From: Limnephilus marmoratus | Lineage: Eukaryota; Arthropoda; Insecta; Trichoptera; Limnephilidae | Assembly: GCA_917880885.1 (NCBI GenBank) | Contig: OU862909.1 | Coordinates: forward strand, 34,532,405 to 34,596,404 | Direction: 5' to 3' | Length of the DNA stretch: 64,000 nt | In this document: one piece after another, positions 11,587 to 22,649 of the stretch | Position numbering within the stretch: the first letter of the stretch is position 1 | Layout: each line of letters starts with the position of its first letter | Translations under genes and position numbers: made by a program | The notes under the pieces: model-generated | The model's input: the letters and a program-made list of their open reading frames with translations, nothing else | What the model was told of the DNA's origin: nothing | The model's database searches: none

Positions 11587-11858
11587 ATTTTGAGGTTGAA
11601 ACTTGTGTAAAGTAATTTTAATTGAACATATTTGAAAAGAAAATATTTAAATAGGACGTAACTTACCATTTCAGAACGTACGTAAACGTGCAGATAGAAC
11701 CAGGTACAACAACCTAGGGTACAGAATTCATCGCATAAGGTTCTAAGTTCTAACTACATTTCCGTTATGCAATTCCAAGCTAGAGACACGACCTATTTAA
11801 ATATTTTCAATTAAATTACTAATTACTTTACACGAGATTGAACCTCAAAATAGTTTAT
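11587..11858. repeat. Inverted repeat, about 74-bp arms
   Basis: The left arm 11587-11660 (TTTTGAGGTTGAAACTTGTG...ATTTAAATAGG) is imperfectly inverted at 11785-11858 (CCTATTTAAAT...GAACCTCAAAA). The spacer is about 125 bp. Probably a fold-back MITE. Confidence 0.65.
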
Positions 11859-11866
11859 CCAACGTT

Positions 11867-11990
11867 TCGGACAGCGTTGCAGTGTCCATCATCAGGGCAG
11901 ATCCGGTAGATGTGTGCAACACGGCATAACACCCCAAAAATAAATAACGAAAATACTTTTGGCCGTGAAAATTTAAAAACGTATCCAATT
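11867..11990. mobile_element. Palindromic MITE family P, partial copy
   Basis: Shares CAACACGGCATAACACCCC and ACTTTTGGCCGTGAAAAT with 58910-59035. On the minus strand it has the hairpin motif CTGATGATGGACAC...GTCCGAAACG. The centre is inverted relative to the copy at 58910. Confidence 0.6.
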
Positions 11991-12403
11991 GTTAAATAGA
12001 TTAAGAAAATTCATCTTTGCCAACTTTGAAACCTCAGAACATGGTAAGGCGAAGTTAGAATATTATCCAACCAAAATGACGAACTACATTGAGCCTCCTA
12101 ACAACTTCAACTGTCAGAAACAAACAAATAGAGAGTGTAAGTGATGTTAGAACCTTGTAAAATCATCTTCATACAAGTATACAACATACATGGTCATGAA
12201 AATTTTGGTTATAGAAATGAGCAAAATAAACGGTTTATATATTAAGATCATTTTTGAAAAAAATGTCAGTTAGAACCTTGTCCAACTGAGGTGACGAAGT
12301 AGCTAGGTATATACAACTACATATTCTGTAGATTCTGAAAAATTGTATCTACCGAAATTTGGGAATGAAAAAATAACCCTAATTTGTATATTTAGCGAAG
12401 AAA
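11991..12403. other. AT-rich, no gene seen
   Basis: No feature recognised. Confidence 0.35.
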
Positions 12404-13105
12404 TTAAGAGCGTTTAACCAGCCAGCGGACGAAAATCCACATTTCGTCGAAAGTTGTTCTTACGATCGTGCAGGGCGGTTACAATGAGAAAGATGAATTA
12501 TTCTCCGTACCAGCTTTTTTAAATTATAACTCAATATCGAATTTATTTCAATCCAAATTAGCTTTAATTTATACCTTCATCCAAAAATGCTGAAAGGCGT
12601 GATGATAAAACAATTAAAATAATGTACTTTTTGTAATTATTTTTTGATTATAAGTATTTATCATTTTTCAATAATGTCTAAATTTAATAAGAATGTTAAA
12701 AAAATCAGAAATATATTAGTTTGTAAGTGCGCAAATAAATACACAAATGGACCAATTTTCGTCAAGAAACACATGTACGTACATATTTTTTAATGATTTT
12801 ATTGAAACTAAAATTAAAATTCTAAAACATGCGTTTGCTAGATAATGTATTGATTTATTTTACTGCATGATTATATTATTTGAAATGGGTGTGTATAATA
12901 CAAAACCTTTTTTGAAAATTTAACAAATCTGCCAACGACCTATGGAATAACCTTATTATACTAAAAATTAAAAATTTATCTCAAAATTTATTACATGCGA
13001 ATGCTAGATAAAAGAACAATCTTTCGAAATCCATTTATAATTTTTGGTGGAAAAGAGTCAATACGTCTAAAATCTGATTTGAAAATGACATATTTCTGGT
13101 TTTCT
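12404..13105 (+). mobile_element. TTAA-bounded MITE family T1, copy 2 (3'-truncated)
   Basis: Aligns to 7805-8524 from TTAAGAGCG onward. It stops at TTTCTCT (about 13105), before the GGTAAT...CTCTTAA terminus seen in the other copies. The right terminus was deleted or replaced. Confidence 0.8.
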
Positions 13106-13607
13106 CTTTCTTCACGATTTTTTTATTTTTTATTTTTCAATTCAATTTTTAAAAAGTTCTTAAAATTTTCTTTACGAAAATATATGAATATTATTGTTAA
13201 ACAAGTACAGTTTTTTTCATTGGTTTATATATTGGTATAGCATACATAAAAGGATTTCAAAAGATTTGATCTCAATTTATTTATATTAATAAAGGTTTCT
13301 TGTTATCTCAATTCGTGGAAATGACTTCGTTGTTATTGATCTTGTGGAAAAGTTTCTTATTTGAATTCGTGAAATGGAGATGCCTGCCTTTTGGATTAGA
13401 GGAATAGAGTTGCTTGTTATTTGAACTTGTAGAGTAGGGGTTCTTGTTATAGGTTTAAAAATGGCGAGAAATCGTTTTTATCGATAATTATTGTGTTTTA
13501 TACCACAATCAGATAAAATGGTTAACCGTCCTCTTTTCATTATAAATATAAAACATACATCGTAGGGGAGGGCGGGGAAAAGGGGACCAGCGGGGATGAA
13601 GGTCTAG
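13106..13607. other. AT-rich, no gene seen
   Basis: An irregular repeat of TTGTTAT plus GTGGAA/GTAGAG words occurs at 13300-13450. A G-rich stretch (GGGGAGGGCGGGG) at 13565-13580 precedes the hairpin below. Confidence 0.35.
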
Positions 13608-13643
13608 CGCGATAAGTGTGAAACCAATTTCACACTTATCGCG
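13608..13643. repeat. Perfect 16-bp hairpin, 4-nt loop
   Basis: CGCGATAAGTGTGAAA is followed by CCAA and its exact reverse complement. The stem extends by a G-T and an A-T pair. Confidence 0.85.
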
Positions 13644-13974
13644 TTAAGTACAGTGTCCAGACTGTCCTGACCCGATTGCCAGTTAAGTCACAAAAATAAA
13701 ATAATAAATAATAGATTCTCAAAGAAATTTTGTACAAAAATTTCAGAAACATGTTCATTAAATAGAGTTGGTATATTAATGACCACGTTTGAAAAATATT
13801 TTTACTTGATTCATTCCGTACCAATTAGAGGTATTTTTACATTGTTGTAGTTCGTAGCTGGAGTAAAGAGGGCGCTTTTCCATTTTTTGGCTTTTTCCTT
13901 AAAAATGTTATTCCATCTTCAATGAATAAATTTAGTTCCGATGCGAACTAGACTCCTTAAGATATAAAATTGCC

Positions 13975-14345
13975 AGATTAAGTCCCGGCTTCCCGGATTT
14001 CTACCGTTTTATTACATATTTTCCTGAAACACTTTTAAGTTTTAAAGGTCTTAAAAAAATATATGTTATTCTTGAAGATAATATCTACACATTCCCCACG
14101 CCGAAACGGCAATTGTATGAAATTTCCTCGATAGAAAAAAATGCAAAGTATACCTACTCCGAAAATTATAATCACACGTTTTACCAGTTATTTGAGTGAA
14201 AAAATTCACAGTGTTTCTTTAAATGCTGAAGTAGACATTTTTCACGAGATTTATGCTCTATTTTAAACGATTCGTGTTTTATTAAACATTTTCACAATTT
14301 TTGCTTAAATATTTTCGTTTTTAATATTAGCGCGCTCTCTCTCTC
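13975..14345 (+). repeat. Dispersed repeat family H, copy 1
   Basis: Shares blocks with 51010-51235 and 59925-60235 (TATATGTTATTCTTGAAGAT, CCTCGATAGAAAAAAAT, TAAATATTTTCG). The blocks are in the same order, and the copies are clearly diverged. No terminal repeats or coding recognised, so the class is unknown. Confidence 0.6.
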
Positions 14346-15099
14346 TAACGTTCGTATTTACATATCTCTCCATCTTCTTCCTTTTGAGCGGGTACAACGG
14401 GCCTTAAGTACATTTCCCATGAGTAACTATGAATTTATCAACGATAGTACATTACAGTGTTCTCTGTGCTCCACTATCCCCTACTCACTTTAAAATTCTA
14501 AGTATAGAATAGACGTTTTATCTTCCATTACGCCTTTTTCATATACTCGCGGACACACACGTAACACCCTAGAATGTAATGGCTTTCCACTCCGTTAGAG
14601 TCAGCTACAACTTCAATGTAAAAGTACAAAATACCATGAAACTAGTTTCTAGGAGCGCTATAAGTGTGATGAAGCACTTAGCTTCCCGGTGAAGCACTCC
14701 GTAGCTGCACAGTGAAGCAGATTCATCATCCCGCCAGGACAGCTGCTGGGGCAACCCTGTTACGGTCAGGTTACAGGTTATACAGCGCTAATGGCGGCAT
14801 CAGGATGATAAATAATAGCCTATTATATAGTATTTGTGCAGGAAACGGTCCCTTATGTATAAATTATAAATTAAACGAAGCATATTATTTGTAAATCCGA
14901 TTCCCGTACGAGCCGACGCGATGCCGACATTTAAAATTTAAATCGTAATGATAATTTCGTAATAAATAATTCATACGGAAGACTAAGGAAAGAACGGATG
15001 AAAAACTGGAGTTTCTCTGACAAATGGTTGTTCTGGAGCAGGGGTGGCCAACTTGATATCATTGTGGCTAGAATTGAACCCAATTTTAGTGGCGGGTAT
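14346..15099. other. No gene recognised; local GC-richer island
   Basis: About 14650-14810 is GC-richer and contains three GTGAAGCA/GATGAAGCA words. A hAT-like CAGGGGTGGCCAA occurs at 15038 without a visible partner end. Confidence 0.3.
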
Positions 15100-15515
15100 G
15101 GGTACCGCCATTTATTTGATAACTAACACTCCTGCCATAGGTCACCCCAAGTGGTTACTACGTTTCGTGACTTAGCAGGGGTGACCAGGTTCAAGGGGAG
15201 AGGTTTGTCCGGATCTTGGCGCGACGGATGCGTCTGTCCATCAATCGTGTGGCAGGCCGGATCGGAAGAGACTTATTGAGGGAGGCCTTTTGACCTCTCC
15301 AGCAGGACTCTCTCGGAACATCGCCTTGCAGCTGTGGGAGTGGGATGGCTAGATTCATATGTCCGTCCCTCCTGGACACCAGATTCCTACCCATTCCTCA
15401 TACCTTTTTCCTTCCCAGAACTTCCTTACCATAAAAAGACTCTCTACACAGCATCCCCAAAGATGTCATTGAGGGATTTCTTTCCCTCAGGGCTTCTTGT
15501 GTGGGAAGTTTCTGT
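15100..15515 (-). mobile_element. SINE-like family D, long copy
   Basis: Reverse-orientation relative of 52495-52943. It shares GGTACCGCC...ATTTATTTGATAACTAACA, GGTCACCCCAAGTGGTT and CACAGCATCCCCAAAGATG. Four copies are in the window. No tRNA-type promoter boxes were confidently identified, so SINE is an inference from size and truncation pattern. Confidence 0.65.
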
Positions 15516-16069
15516 GACCTTCTGAAAATATATGTTCGAGACCTGAGAGGCTATTCTAAGTGACCCAATTCCCTAAAAATTCCCTATGTTTTTTATTAAC
15601 AGGTTATATTATAAAAAGTCCATTTCAGAAAAATTATAAATAAATTCGCAAAAAGAGAGAAATTTAGTTTCGCGTGAGCCGAATTGTGGCAAACGGGCCG
15701 TGTATTAAAAAGCTCTGTTCTAACGGATTACTGAATTTCAAGATAAAGCTATTTTTTCCAAAATTATTCAACTATTTATTAATTCAGTGGGTAGGTACTT
15801 TAGCAAAGCTGGAATCGCTTCATTGGGTCAAGCTTTCCGCTTTCCAAAATCGAGCTTTAATGTTATTAGCTACCCAAATTTTCCCCGGTAATCGAGTGAG
15901 TACCTACCTTAAAAAAATATATTTTATTCAAGAGGTTCCCAGCGTTTTTTTCCTGGGAATATATTAGACACCAAACACAACGACGCGACGGAGATAAAAA
16001 ATAAAGACTAATAAACGTAGGAACATCCTCTGAAGGGAATTTACCCATAAAAGTAAATTTTCGCGGCAT
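15516..16069. other. No gene recognised
   Basis: Moderately AT-rich. Short open frames without motifs. It immediately precedes a promoter-like region. Confidence 0.3.
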
Positions 16070-16240
16070 TGACGTCATCGCTAGGTTGGGGGTGGGCTAG
16101 GAGGGGGAGTACAGATCTCTGGGAAGACGCTGCTCGCTGCTACGGGACTACGAGAGTAGCTTCATTTATACAACTATAACCATAAAATACTTAATCTCGC
16201 AGTCCATCTTCAGTGAGTAGAATACGATCGATTCGGCGCC
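16070..16240 (+). promoter_or_regulatory. Candidate core promoter (CRE, TATA-like, initiator)
   Basis: A CRE palindrome TGACGTCA (16070-16077) is followed by a GC-richer stretch. ATAAAAT (16182-16188) and the arthropod initiator TCAGT (16210-16214) come next. The TATA-like start lies 30 nt before the initiator A, the canonical distance. An ATG in a good context (GGCGCCATGG) follows 29 nt after that A. This is arrangement-based evidence only. Confidence 0.4.
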
Positions 16241-16483
16241 ATGGATATGAATAAGGCTCTATTCATATTATATTCAGCATTAATATCTACCTATCAAATT
16301 TATCATTACGCAATTTCATCGAATGGGAGAACTCTGCAAAACTCTGTCTTGTACACACTCCACATTCATACATCTTCTCATGTAGACATCCGTCCGATGA
16401 ATTTCACTCCACATTCATACATCTTCTCATGTAGACATCCGTCCGATGAATTTCACACCATATTCATACATCTTCTCATGTAG
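16241..16483 (+). CDS. Candidate short peptide or first exon with hydrophobic N-terminus
   Basis: The first residues after the ATG (MDMNKALFILYSALISTY) form a basic then hydrophobic segment like a signal peptide, ending near YHYAISSNG. After about 40 codons the frame enters the 49-bp tandem repeat and is unlikely to be real protein there. If genuine, a splice donor probably lies before the repeat, though no clear GTAAG donor is visible. No homologous family is recognised. The start was chosen because it follows the promoter-like array and has a favourable Kozak context. It may also be chance. Confidence 0.25.
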   Translation: MDMNKALFILYSALISTYQIYHYAISSNGRTLQNSVLYTLHIHTSSHVDIRPMNFTPHSYIFSCRHPSDEFHTIFIHLLM

Positions 16484-16550
16484 ACATCCGTCCGATGAAT
16501 TTCACTCCACATTCATACATCTTCTCATGTAGACATCCGTCCGATGAATT
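16358..16550 (+). repeat. 49-bp tandem repeat, about 4 copies
   Basis: CCACATTCATACATC (CCATATT in one copy) starts at 16360, 16409, 16458 and 16507. The units, ending GTCCGATGAATTTCAC, are nearly identical, so the expansion is recent. Confidence 0.95.
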
Positions 16551-16801
16551 CCGACTTTTCATGTACGAGATCTTTGTAGATAATATTGCGTCTCTTTTAC
16601 TTTAATGGTTAGAATATAATCTAAATGGTGTTACAAAGAGAAAAATCTATGCTGTATATTCAAATCTAAAAGTTCACTTTTATGAATCCAAAGTCTCCCG
16701 TCGCAAATCGCTATATGAAAAAAAAAACTTTGGAATTTTTAATTAATTATTTTTACATGAAACGATGATAACTTTTATAATATATTTGCCTAATAATATA
16801 T

Positions 16802-17955
16802 GGGTATGTTTTTTTTTTGCTATCATTAATTTTAGTTAGAAAAAAAGTAAGCTGGGCCATTCTTAAAACTTTTTTATGTTTGCATTAAAAAATGTTATAT
16901 TTTAAAGATTTTAATTAAGTATTTCAAATTATTAAATTTGAACGCGTATTTTATCACCTTTCAAAAACAGTATTTAGTTTTTGGGTATGTTTACAAATAT
17001 TCATTTTATTTGGATTTTGACTGACAGAATATGGTCGGAGTGTTCCAACCCCCGTCACATTTGAGTGTCGGTCAAATCGATATCAGTTTTAAATATTTGA
17101 CATTGGAACGGGGCTCTTCTCGATTCGTTCCAGATTTTAATCAAATTGTGGATCGCATAACATTCCGACTTCCGACCATTATGCTTTAATCTTACTGGAG
17201 ACTTTCAAAATATCAAAATGGCGCTGATCGTCGATTCGAACGATAAATATAGTGACGGGGGTTGATATACCCATACCTAAGCATCAAATCAATGAATATA
17301 CAGAGAGGATGGATGGTACGTCACACAACTCAAATCATAATTCAACTCCCATTAATAAACTTTCTCATCGATATTCTTCTGTTATTCCAATTCTTGACAC
17401 GATCCAACTCAAGTTAAAACATTAATGCAAAACAACACAACGGATGCTTATTGTAGTTGTTGTTTGTAATGCAAATCGGATATTTCCAATATAACATTAT
17501 TCATTCGATGTTTTAATAAGCTTGGGAAATTATTTACATTCATCTTTGTTGCCAGGAATAAAACATATGTTTCCATTTAATAATATGCAGTGAAGAGTTC
17601 AGATTCAGACTTACAATTGATGTCATTAAATTTAAAACAAAATTGTACTTTTACTTAAATTTTGTAGGTATGTACTTGAACCTCAGGCCTCGACCATATT
17701 CTGGCAGTACGTAAGAATATTTACGCTTTTTAATTAAATCCAAATAAATGGAGAATTTGTTAACATATCCGAAAACTAAAAACTGAATTTGAAAGGTGAT
17801 GAAATATGCTTTCAAATTTTGTTATTAAAAATAACAATGTAATTTTTTAAATATAAATATTATTAATGCAATCTTTGAAAAGTTTTGAAAATGGCTCATC
17901 TTACGATTTTTCTAACTAAAATGACTGGCAATGAAAAAAATATATAAACACACAC
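16802..17955. mobile_element. Long inverted-repeat (fold-back) element
   Basis: The left arm 16802-17037 is inverted at 17691-17955. Matching blocks include TATCACCTTTCAAA, TTATTTGGATTT, GTTAGAAAAA and an exact inner boundary (CAGAATATGGTCG). Arms are about 240 bp and diverged. The spacer holds a smaller MITE. No coding seen. Confidence 0.7.
17046..17264. mobile_element. MITE inside the fold-back spacer
   Basis: CAACCCCCGTCAC at 17046-17058 is exactly inverted at 17252-17264. It starts within 10 bp of the inner edge of the left arm. No target duplication was resolved. Confidence 0.55.
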
Positions 17956-17984
17956 ATAATGTATTAGTCTAATGTCTTATAAAC

Positions 17985-19140
17985 GGATTACCACCATGCT
18001 ACAACAATCTATCCCCTTTCTTAAACACCTAAAATAAACTTCCCTAAAAAACATCTACAACTAATTATTGCTAGTGACACGAATATTAACACATTAAACT
18101 GCCAACCAAACTACGAAATACTTAAGTCTTATTACTTACAAATCGATAATCACCTCACCAACAAGAACTACGTTACACTCCGAATCCTGCATCGATCATA
18201 TTATATATGTAAAAACTAAAAGAAAAACTTTTTCATCCATTATTCGTTCAACTGTCACAGATCACTTCAAAATTACATTAAGCAAACACCTTAACGCGGA
18301 ACAGAGAAAAATAATAACAACTTGCAAGACAAAATAAACTTAAGACCCTAATATCGGATACGCACGATGAATCTTGGACAAATGGTTTAAATGAAATATA
18401 CCCAAACAGAGAGCTGAACGCATTTGTGAATTCGCTCGAAGCCTTCATAACTAAACGCACGACAAAAAATTCTCCGAAAAACTACACACGTAAAGAGAGA
18501 AAAATAACACCATGGATCACGAAAGGAATGGTCAATAGAATTCATAAAAGTGCACGAAGCATATGCGGGTGAACAAAAACCCCAAACTAAAAAAAGTTTC
18601 TTACTATATTGAAACCTAATGCCTAATATAAATATTTCAAAAAAAAAATAAAAATCGCCAAAGATAATGAAAGAAAATTTTCACAATTGTAAAATATATT
18701 ACTTATTCCAGTCCAAACAAAGACTCAAATATAAAAGAACTATTAATAAATGGATACGAAGTCTTAGCAAAAAATTAACCCGATGAAATAGCTAATTTTA
18801 TCAGCTTAAAATTTGCAAAACTTTGCATTATCTTTCTGGTAAGAATCTTAAAAAAAAACCAGCATAACAGAAGACTGTTTAACCAAACTATGGTTGACCA
18901 AAATACCAAATAACTCGTTTTATGTTTACAAAGGAAATCTCTGATAACCTTTCTAATCAAATAGGTACTTGGGTATCTGCGAGGATACATACTTATACCA
19001 TTTTAACACATTTTCATCCAAAGTTGCCAATCACATTGCAAATTCACTAAACTGCATTACTGAACAAAGTTTGTTCGGAGACGGGTAATTAATTATTTTA
19101 TGCTTATCAATTTTTTATACATGTAATATGTTAATTATCC
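17985..19140 (+). pseudogene. Decayed LINE ORF2 (endonuclease and linker)
   Basis: Broken frames on the plus strand resemble the intact ORF2 at 44319-47264. IIASDTNINTLN matches its IIIGDLNINTIN block. After a frameshift, SCIDHIIYVK and STVTDHFKITL match SCLDHINVKK and STISDHYTIAL. ITPWITKGMVNRIHK matches LTPWITPGLIKSINI, and PDEIANF matches PKIIANF. Several stops and frameshifts separate the pieces. The RT domain is not recognisable. Confidence 0.75.
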
Positions 19141-19204
19141 GCCACGGAACAGACTTTGTAGTGATGCGGATAAAGAAAACCAAGTACATAAATCAAAATA
19201 AAAT

Positions 19205-19350
19205 AAACGTCCCAGGAAAGAGTCTCAACTGCTCGGAATCAGCACAACAATAGCATCCCCTATTTGGAGTTAGACCTAGCGCATATCGGGTTTCGAACCA
19301 GCTTTGGATCCTGACTCGAGGTACTTAACCGCTCAGAGATAGCCTGATGT
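19205..19350 (-). mobile_element. tRNA-derived SINE fused to family B fragment
   Basis: On the minus strand, about 19345-19262 has box A-like TCTGAGCGGTTAAG and a perfect box B GGTTCGAAACCC. The adjacent 19205-19262 resembles the start of family B repeats at 31005 and 35490 (AGAGTC, CTGCTC, AGCATCCCC). A degraded family P piece (GGAAACGTTGGCT) follows at 19350-19400. Confidence 0.55.
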
Positions 19351-19400
19351 TGGAAACGTTGGCTCAATAAGGAGGAGAAAGCACCAACACGACCCAATGT

Positions 19401-20392
19401 CAAAAAGGCAAAACATCAAAAGACATTAAATTTATGAACGGCTTGTGTTAGTTCAGTTTTTTGAGCTGATAGTTAAGGAAAATCCTTGAACTTTTCTCAC
19501 GACATACTTGGGTCGAAACATTCACGTAAATAGGCGAATTGCACCAGAACGTTGGGAATTATTGTGAAACATTTCCCTGGGAAACAATCATCGCCAATTA
19601 CAATGAGTTCGCGCGTAATTAAATAAGCATTTCGACAGACAGAATTAATAAGGCGCAAGACTCCTCGGGATACAATGAACGTCGTGTGACATGACAGATA
19701 ACAGCTTTAGAGTTGTTGGGCAGAATATGCACGAACACATTAATATTTCATGGAGAGCGAGTGGCGCCTGGGATTCTAGTCACGTCCTGAGAAACTATAC
19801 TCACACCCACATTATAATAGGGATTATATTATTTTCCTTCGTACAAACAAGTGGGGATGTCTAAACGGTTAAAAACCGGTTATCCGGTTATTTTTACTCG
19901 AATAACCGTACTTAAACTAACTTTAAAGCATGATGGGGAGAGATGAATAATTGATCATAGTTATGAAGTTATGAGTAAGGACAAGAGTAGATTGAATGCA
20001 AAAAATAACAGAAAACAACAAGTGTGTAATTTCTAATATTTAGTTAGTAAATGTTTAAAAAAATTATAGTTACATACTATATTTTTAATTATGCAATTGT
20101 AAAAGTTCTCTAAAATGACATGGAAAAAATTTAATCCTTGCGGTCTCTCGAAAGAAACCATTAATTTGTTTTGAATGCAATGATTAATGTTCTCCAAAAT
20201 GACCTTGAAAAAAATCACATCTTTGCGATTCTTTCAAAGACATAAAGAAACCATTTCTTCGTTCCGAGTGCAATTATTAATGTTCTCAAAAGCTGTCTTG
20301 ACAGAATCTCATTCTTGTGATATCTTGAACGAAACTATTCCTTTTTTAAGAATATTATGAACTAATAATACGCAATTTGGCAGTCCTGAAAC
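19401..20392. other. AT-rich, no gene recognised
   Basis: No coding. About 20100-20340 repeats the theme GTTCTC(T/C)AAAATGAC-TTGAAAAAAAT-CTTTG-GAAAGAAACCATT three times at roughly 85-90 bp spacing, a diverged tandem repeat. Confidence 0.35.
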
Positions 20393-20480
20393 GGGAATCC
20401 TTCCCAGTTGGACAGACAAAGCATCATTTTGTAATGTATTGTATTGTAATATATATAATTAAATAAATAAATAAATGTGA
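20393..20480 (+). mobile_element. LINE 3' tail
   Basis: Hairpin GGGAA-TCC-TTCCC (20393-20405), then AGTTGGACAGACAAAG, then an AT-rich stretch ending in TAAATAAATAAATAAATG. The same order occurs at 43208 (inverted) and 58308. It may belong to the decayed ORF2 1.3 kb upstream. Confidence 0.65.
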
Positions 20481-20511
20481 GCAGAGAATCCACCAATGGA
20501 AACCGCCAATT

Positions 20512-20735
20512 AACGGTAGTTTGTTGAGCGTTTTGCCGTTCTATTTGAAATATTTAACTTCATTTTATGTCTATCTTTTCTGTTTGAAATTTTATATTGA
20601 AATTCATCTTGATTCGATTCCGTCTATGGACTATTTTACTTTTAATTTTCACGTCTGTGTCGCATTCTATCTTAATTTTTATACAACATATTTGTATTTG
20701 TATCATTTTGTCTATGCTTTCCCTAGAATATATTG
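20512..20735 (+). repeat. Dispersed repeat family J, uninterrupted copy
   Basis: Matches 51236-51768 (ATATTGAAATTCATCTTGAT, CGTCTGTGTCGCATT, TATGCTTTC). The copy at 51236 contains an insertion that this one lacks. Confidence 0.7.
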
Positions 20736-21993
20736 TCATCAAATCCTCACGAAAACTCAATCATTCCATTTCTAAAAGCCCCACAGCCAGCATCTAAAAT
20801 CATTTCATCTTTATTGCAAGTTTATCTAAAATATTTATTCGAAATTAACCAAAAAAAACAATAATTTTACACAAGTGTTTAAATTTAATTTCGAGTATAG
20901 TCTCAATCATTACTGTGTGATCCACTCCTTATTTTGGAAGACGGAAGAAGTCAAACAAGGAGCTCGATTTACGACGGACTCCAGACTTCCAGAGACCTTC
21001 AAGGGACCGTATAGTTGTTTCCAATGCATGCAAGATTAACAGTACATAGAGTAGTTCTGGAACAAGCTCTAATGCAACGAGCCTTGGAACTGTCAGGAAT
21101 AAATATATTGGACTGAATGTTGTAGAAATGAGATACATTTGAGTGTAAAACCATCGACAATACAGAATAAGGAGATCCGAAAACAAAATGGACACGATTG
21201 ACAAATGAATGCCGAGATTAGTTGAAAACCTACGCTGAGGAAATGGACGGTGAAAATACTGTCAGGGTTGGATAGAAGTAGTCGAGAAGTCCCAAGAAGA
21301 CCTTGCACTATCAACTTAATCAAATTCTTTGGGTCATGGTCAAGTCGAAAAGGTTACAACCGGATAACAGGTTTCTTGTGTGTAAAAATAACCGCATCAT
21401 ATATAATATTGTTAATTTGACGCCCTAATTCTAAGCAAACCTATAGGTAATTGACTGAGCGTTTGCATTTCGTCTGTCTTTAAATTTGTAATACGTTCCG
21501 TTTCCGTTTCAAGATGGTGGCTGTTTTAATGTTAAGGAAATATTTTTTTAAATTTGAAATCGTCGTGTTTATTTGGATTTTCTTATCAGCATTTTTCTCA
21601 ATACGTATCTACCTTGCCTGAAGAAACTTTGAAAAAAGAATTTTCTGAGATGGGAACGTTTCCCGGACAAATCGCACAATTCATTATTTGAAAAAAAAAA
21701 TGTTACATGAAATATTATATCGTTTGTAATTAAGTTGGTGAGTATTTAAGTAAGTATCTACTTTCAAATCAAATGATTTCAGGGGAAATTTTGGTTTTAA
21801 TTTATTAAGTTACAGAAAATTAGGAACGTAATTTGTGGACGCGAAGTTACTACTACTGTTAACACACTCCTGCTAATTATCAAATCGTTCATTCCAAAAA
21901 CCGCTTTAAGTTACGTAATCTTTGCAATAGACTGATCACATATCCCAATAATTAGTGAAATAATAATAATATAAGATAATTACCTACTGTTAA
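20736..21993. other. No gene recognised; one open stretch
   Basis: From about 20928 the plus strand stays open for some 36 codons, then 31 after one stop (reading GRRKKSNKELDLRRT...). It is less AT-rich than the surroundings, and no family was recognised. It could be relic coding sequence. Confidence 0.25.
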
Positions 21994-22649
21994 GTTGGGA
22001 TTAGACAAAACGAGCAAAATTTACTGGTCGAATGAGCATTTAATGCTCATTCTAGTTTACTCTTGCAAATTATTTTGGTGTTAATGGTTATAGAGCATTT
22101 TTTTTGTTGCTCTGAGTGTGTTGGTCGAAATTTAGTCGAATGCTCGTCCGTTTGAAGTAAACGCCGCAAGAGCGCCCAATCGGTTGCCTAGAGCCTAGAG
22201 CATTCCTTCGTGTTCATGCTCATTCTAGATTGCTCCTAGAGGCGGTCTCTTCAAAGTGTTCTCGTGCTCTTGGAACTCGCATCGATTTATTCGTTCTAAT
22301 TATGGATTGGAGTAGTGAAAAATTTCAACAAATGATAGAAGCCCACCAAAATTTCAGATGTCTTATGGAAAATAAAAATAAATTATAAAAACAAGTCCCT
22401 TCCTTTTTTTCATTTTCGATAAATGAGTCATAACGATAAATGCAGCACTTGAAATTACAATATCGCACTACCACTGATTGTTGAAGAATGAGCAATGAGC
22501 ATTCGCTCGCCTGATCTAAACATCAGATTCATTTGCAAGAAATCTGGTTCTTGAAATTGTTCGTTGGTGTCCTTTTGGTGTAAATCAAAATCAAGAAAGA
22601 ACGCTCTTATTCAAGCTCTAGCTCTATGCTCGTTTGGTCTAATCCCACC
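21994..22649. mobile_element. Terminal-inverted-repeat element, possible PIF/Harbinger derivative
   Basis: GTTGGGATTAGACAAAACGAG at the left is inverted at the right (GGTGGGATTAGACCAAACGAG). GAGCA/TGCTC words are dispersed through it. A 28-codon reading frame inside resembles the start of MADF/Myb-like proteins that Harbinger elements often encode. A 3-bp target duplication was not seen. Confidence 0.55.
22302..22388 (+). pseudogene. Truncated MADF-like ORF start
   Basis: ATG opens MDWSSEKFQQMIEAHQNF and continues RCLMENKNKL before a stop. A W, then a charged helix with MIE, then a short basic stretch resembles the first helix of MADF domains, which average about 85 residues. The frame is much shorter than that. 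The assignment is tentative. Confidence 0.3.
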
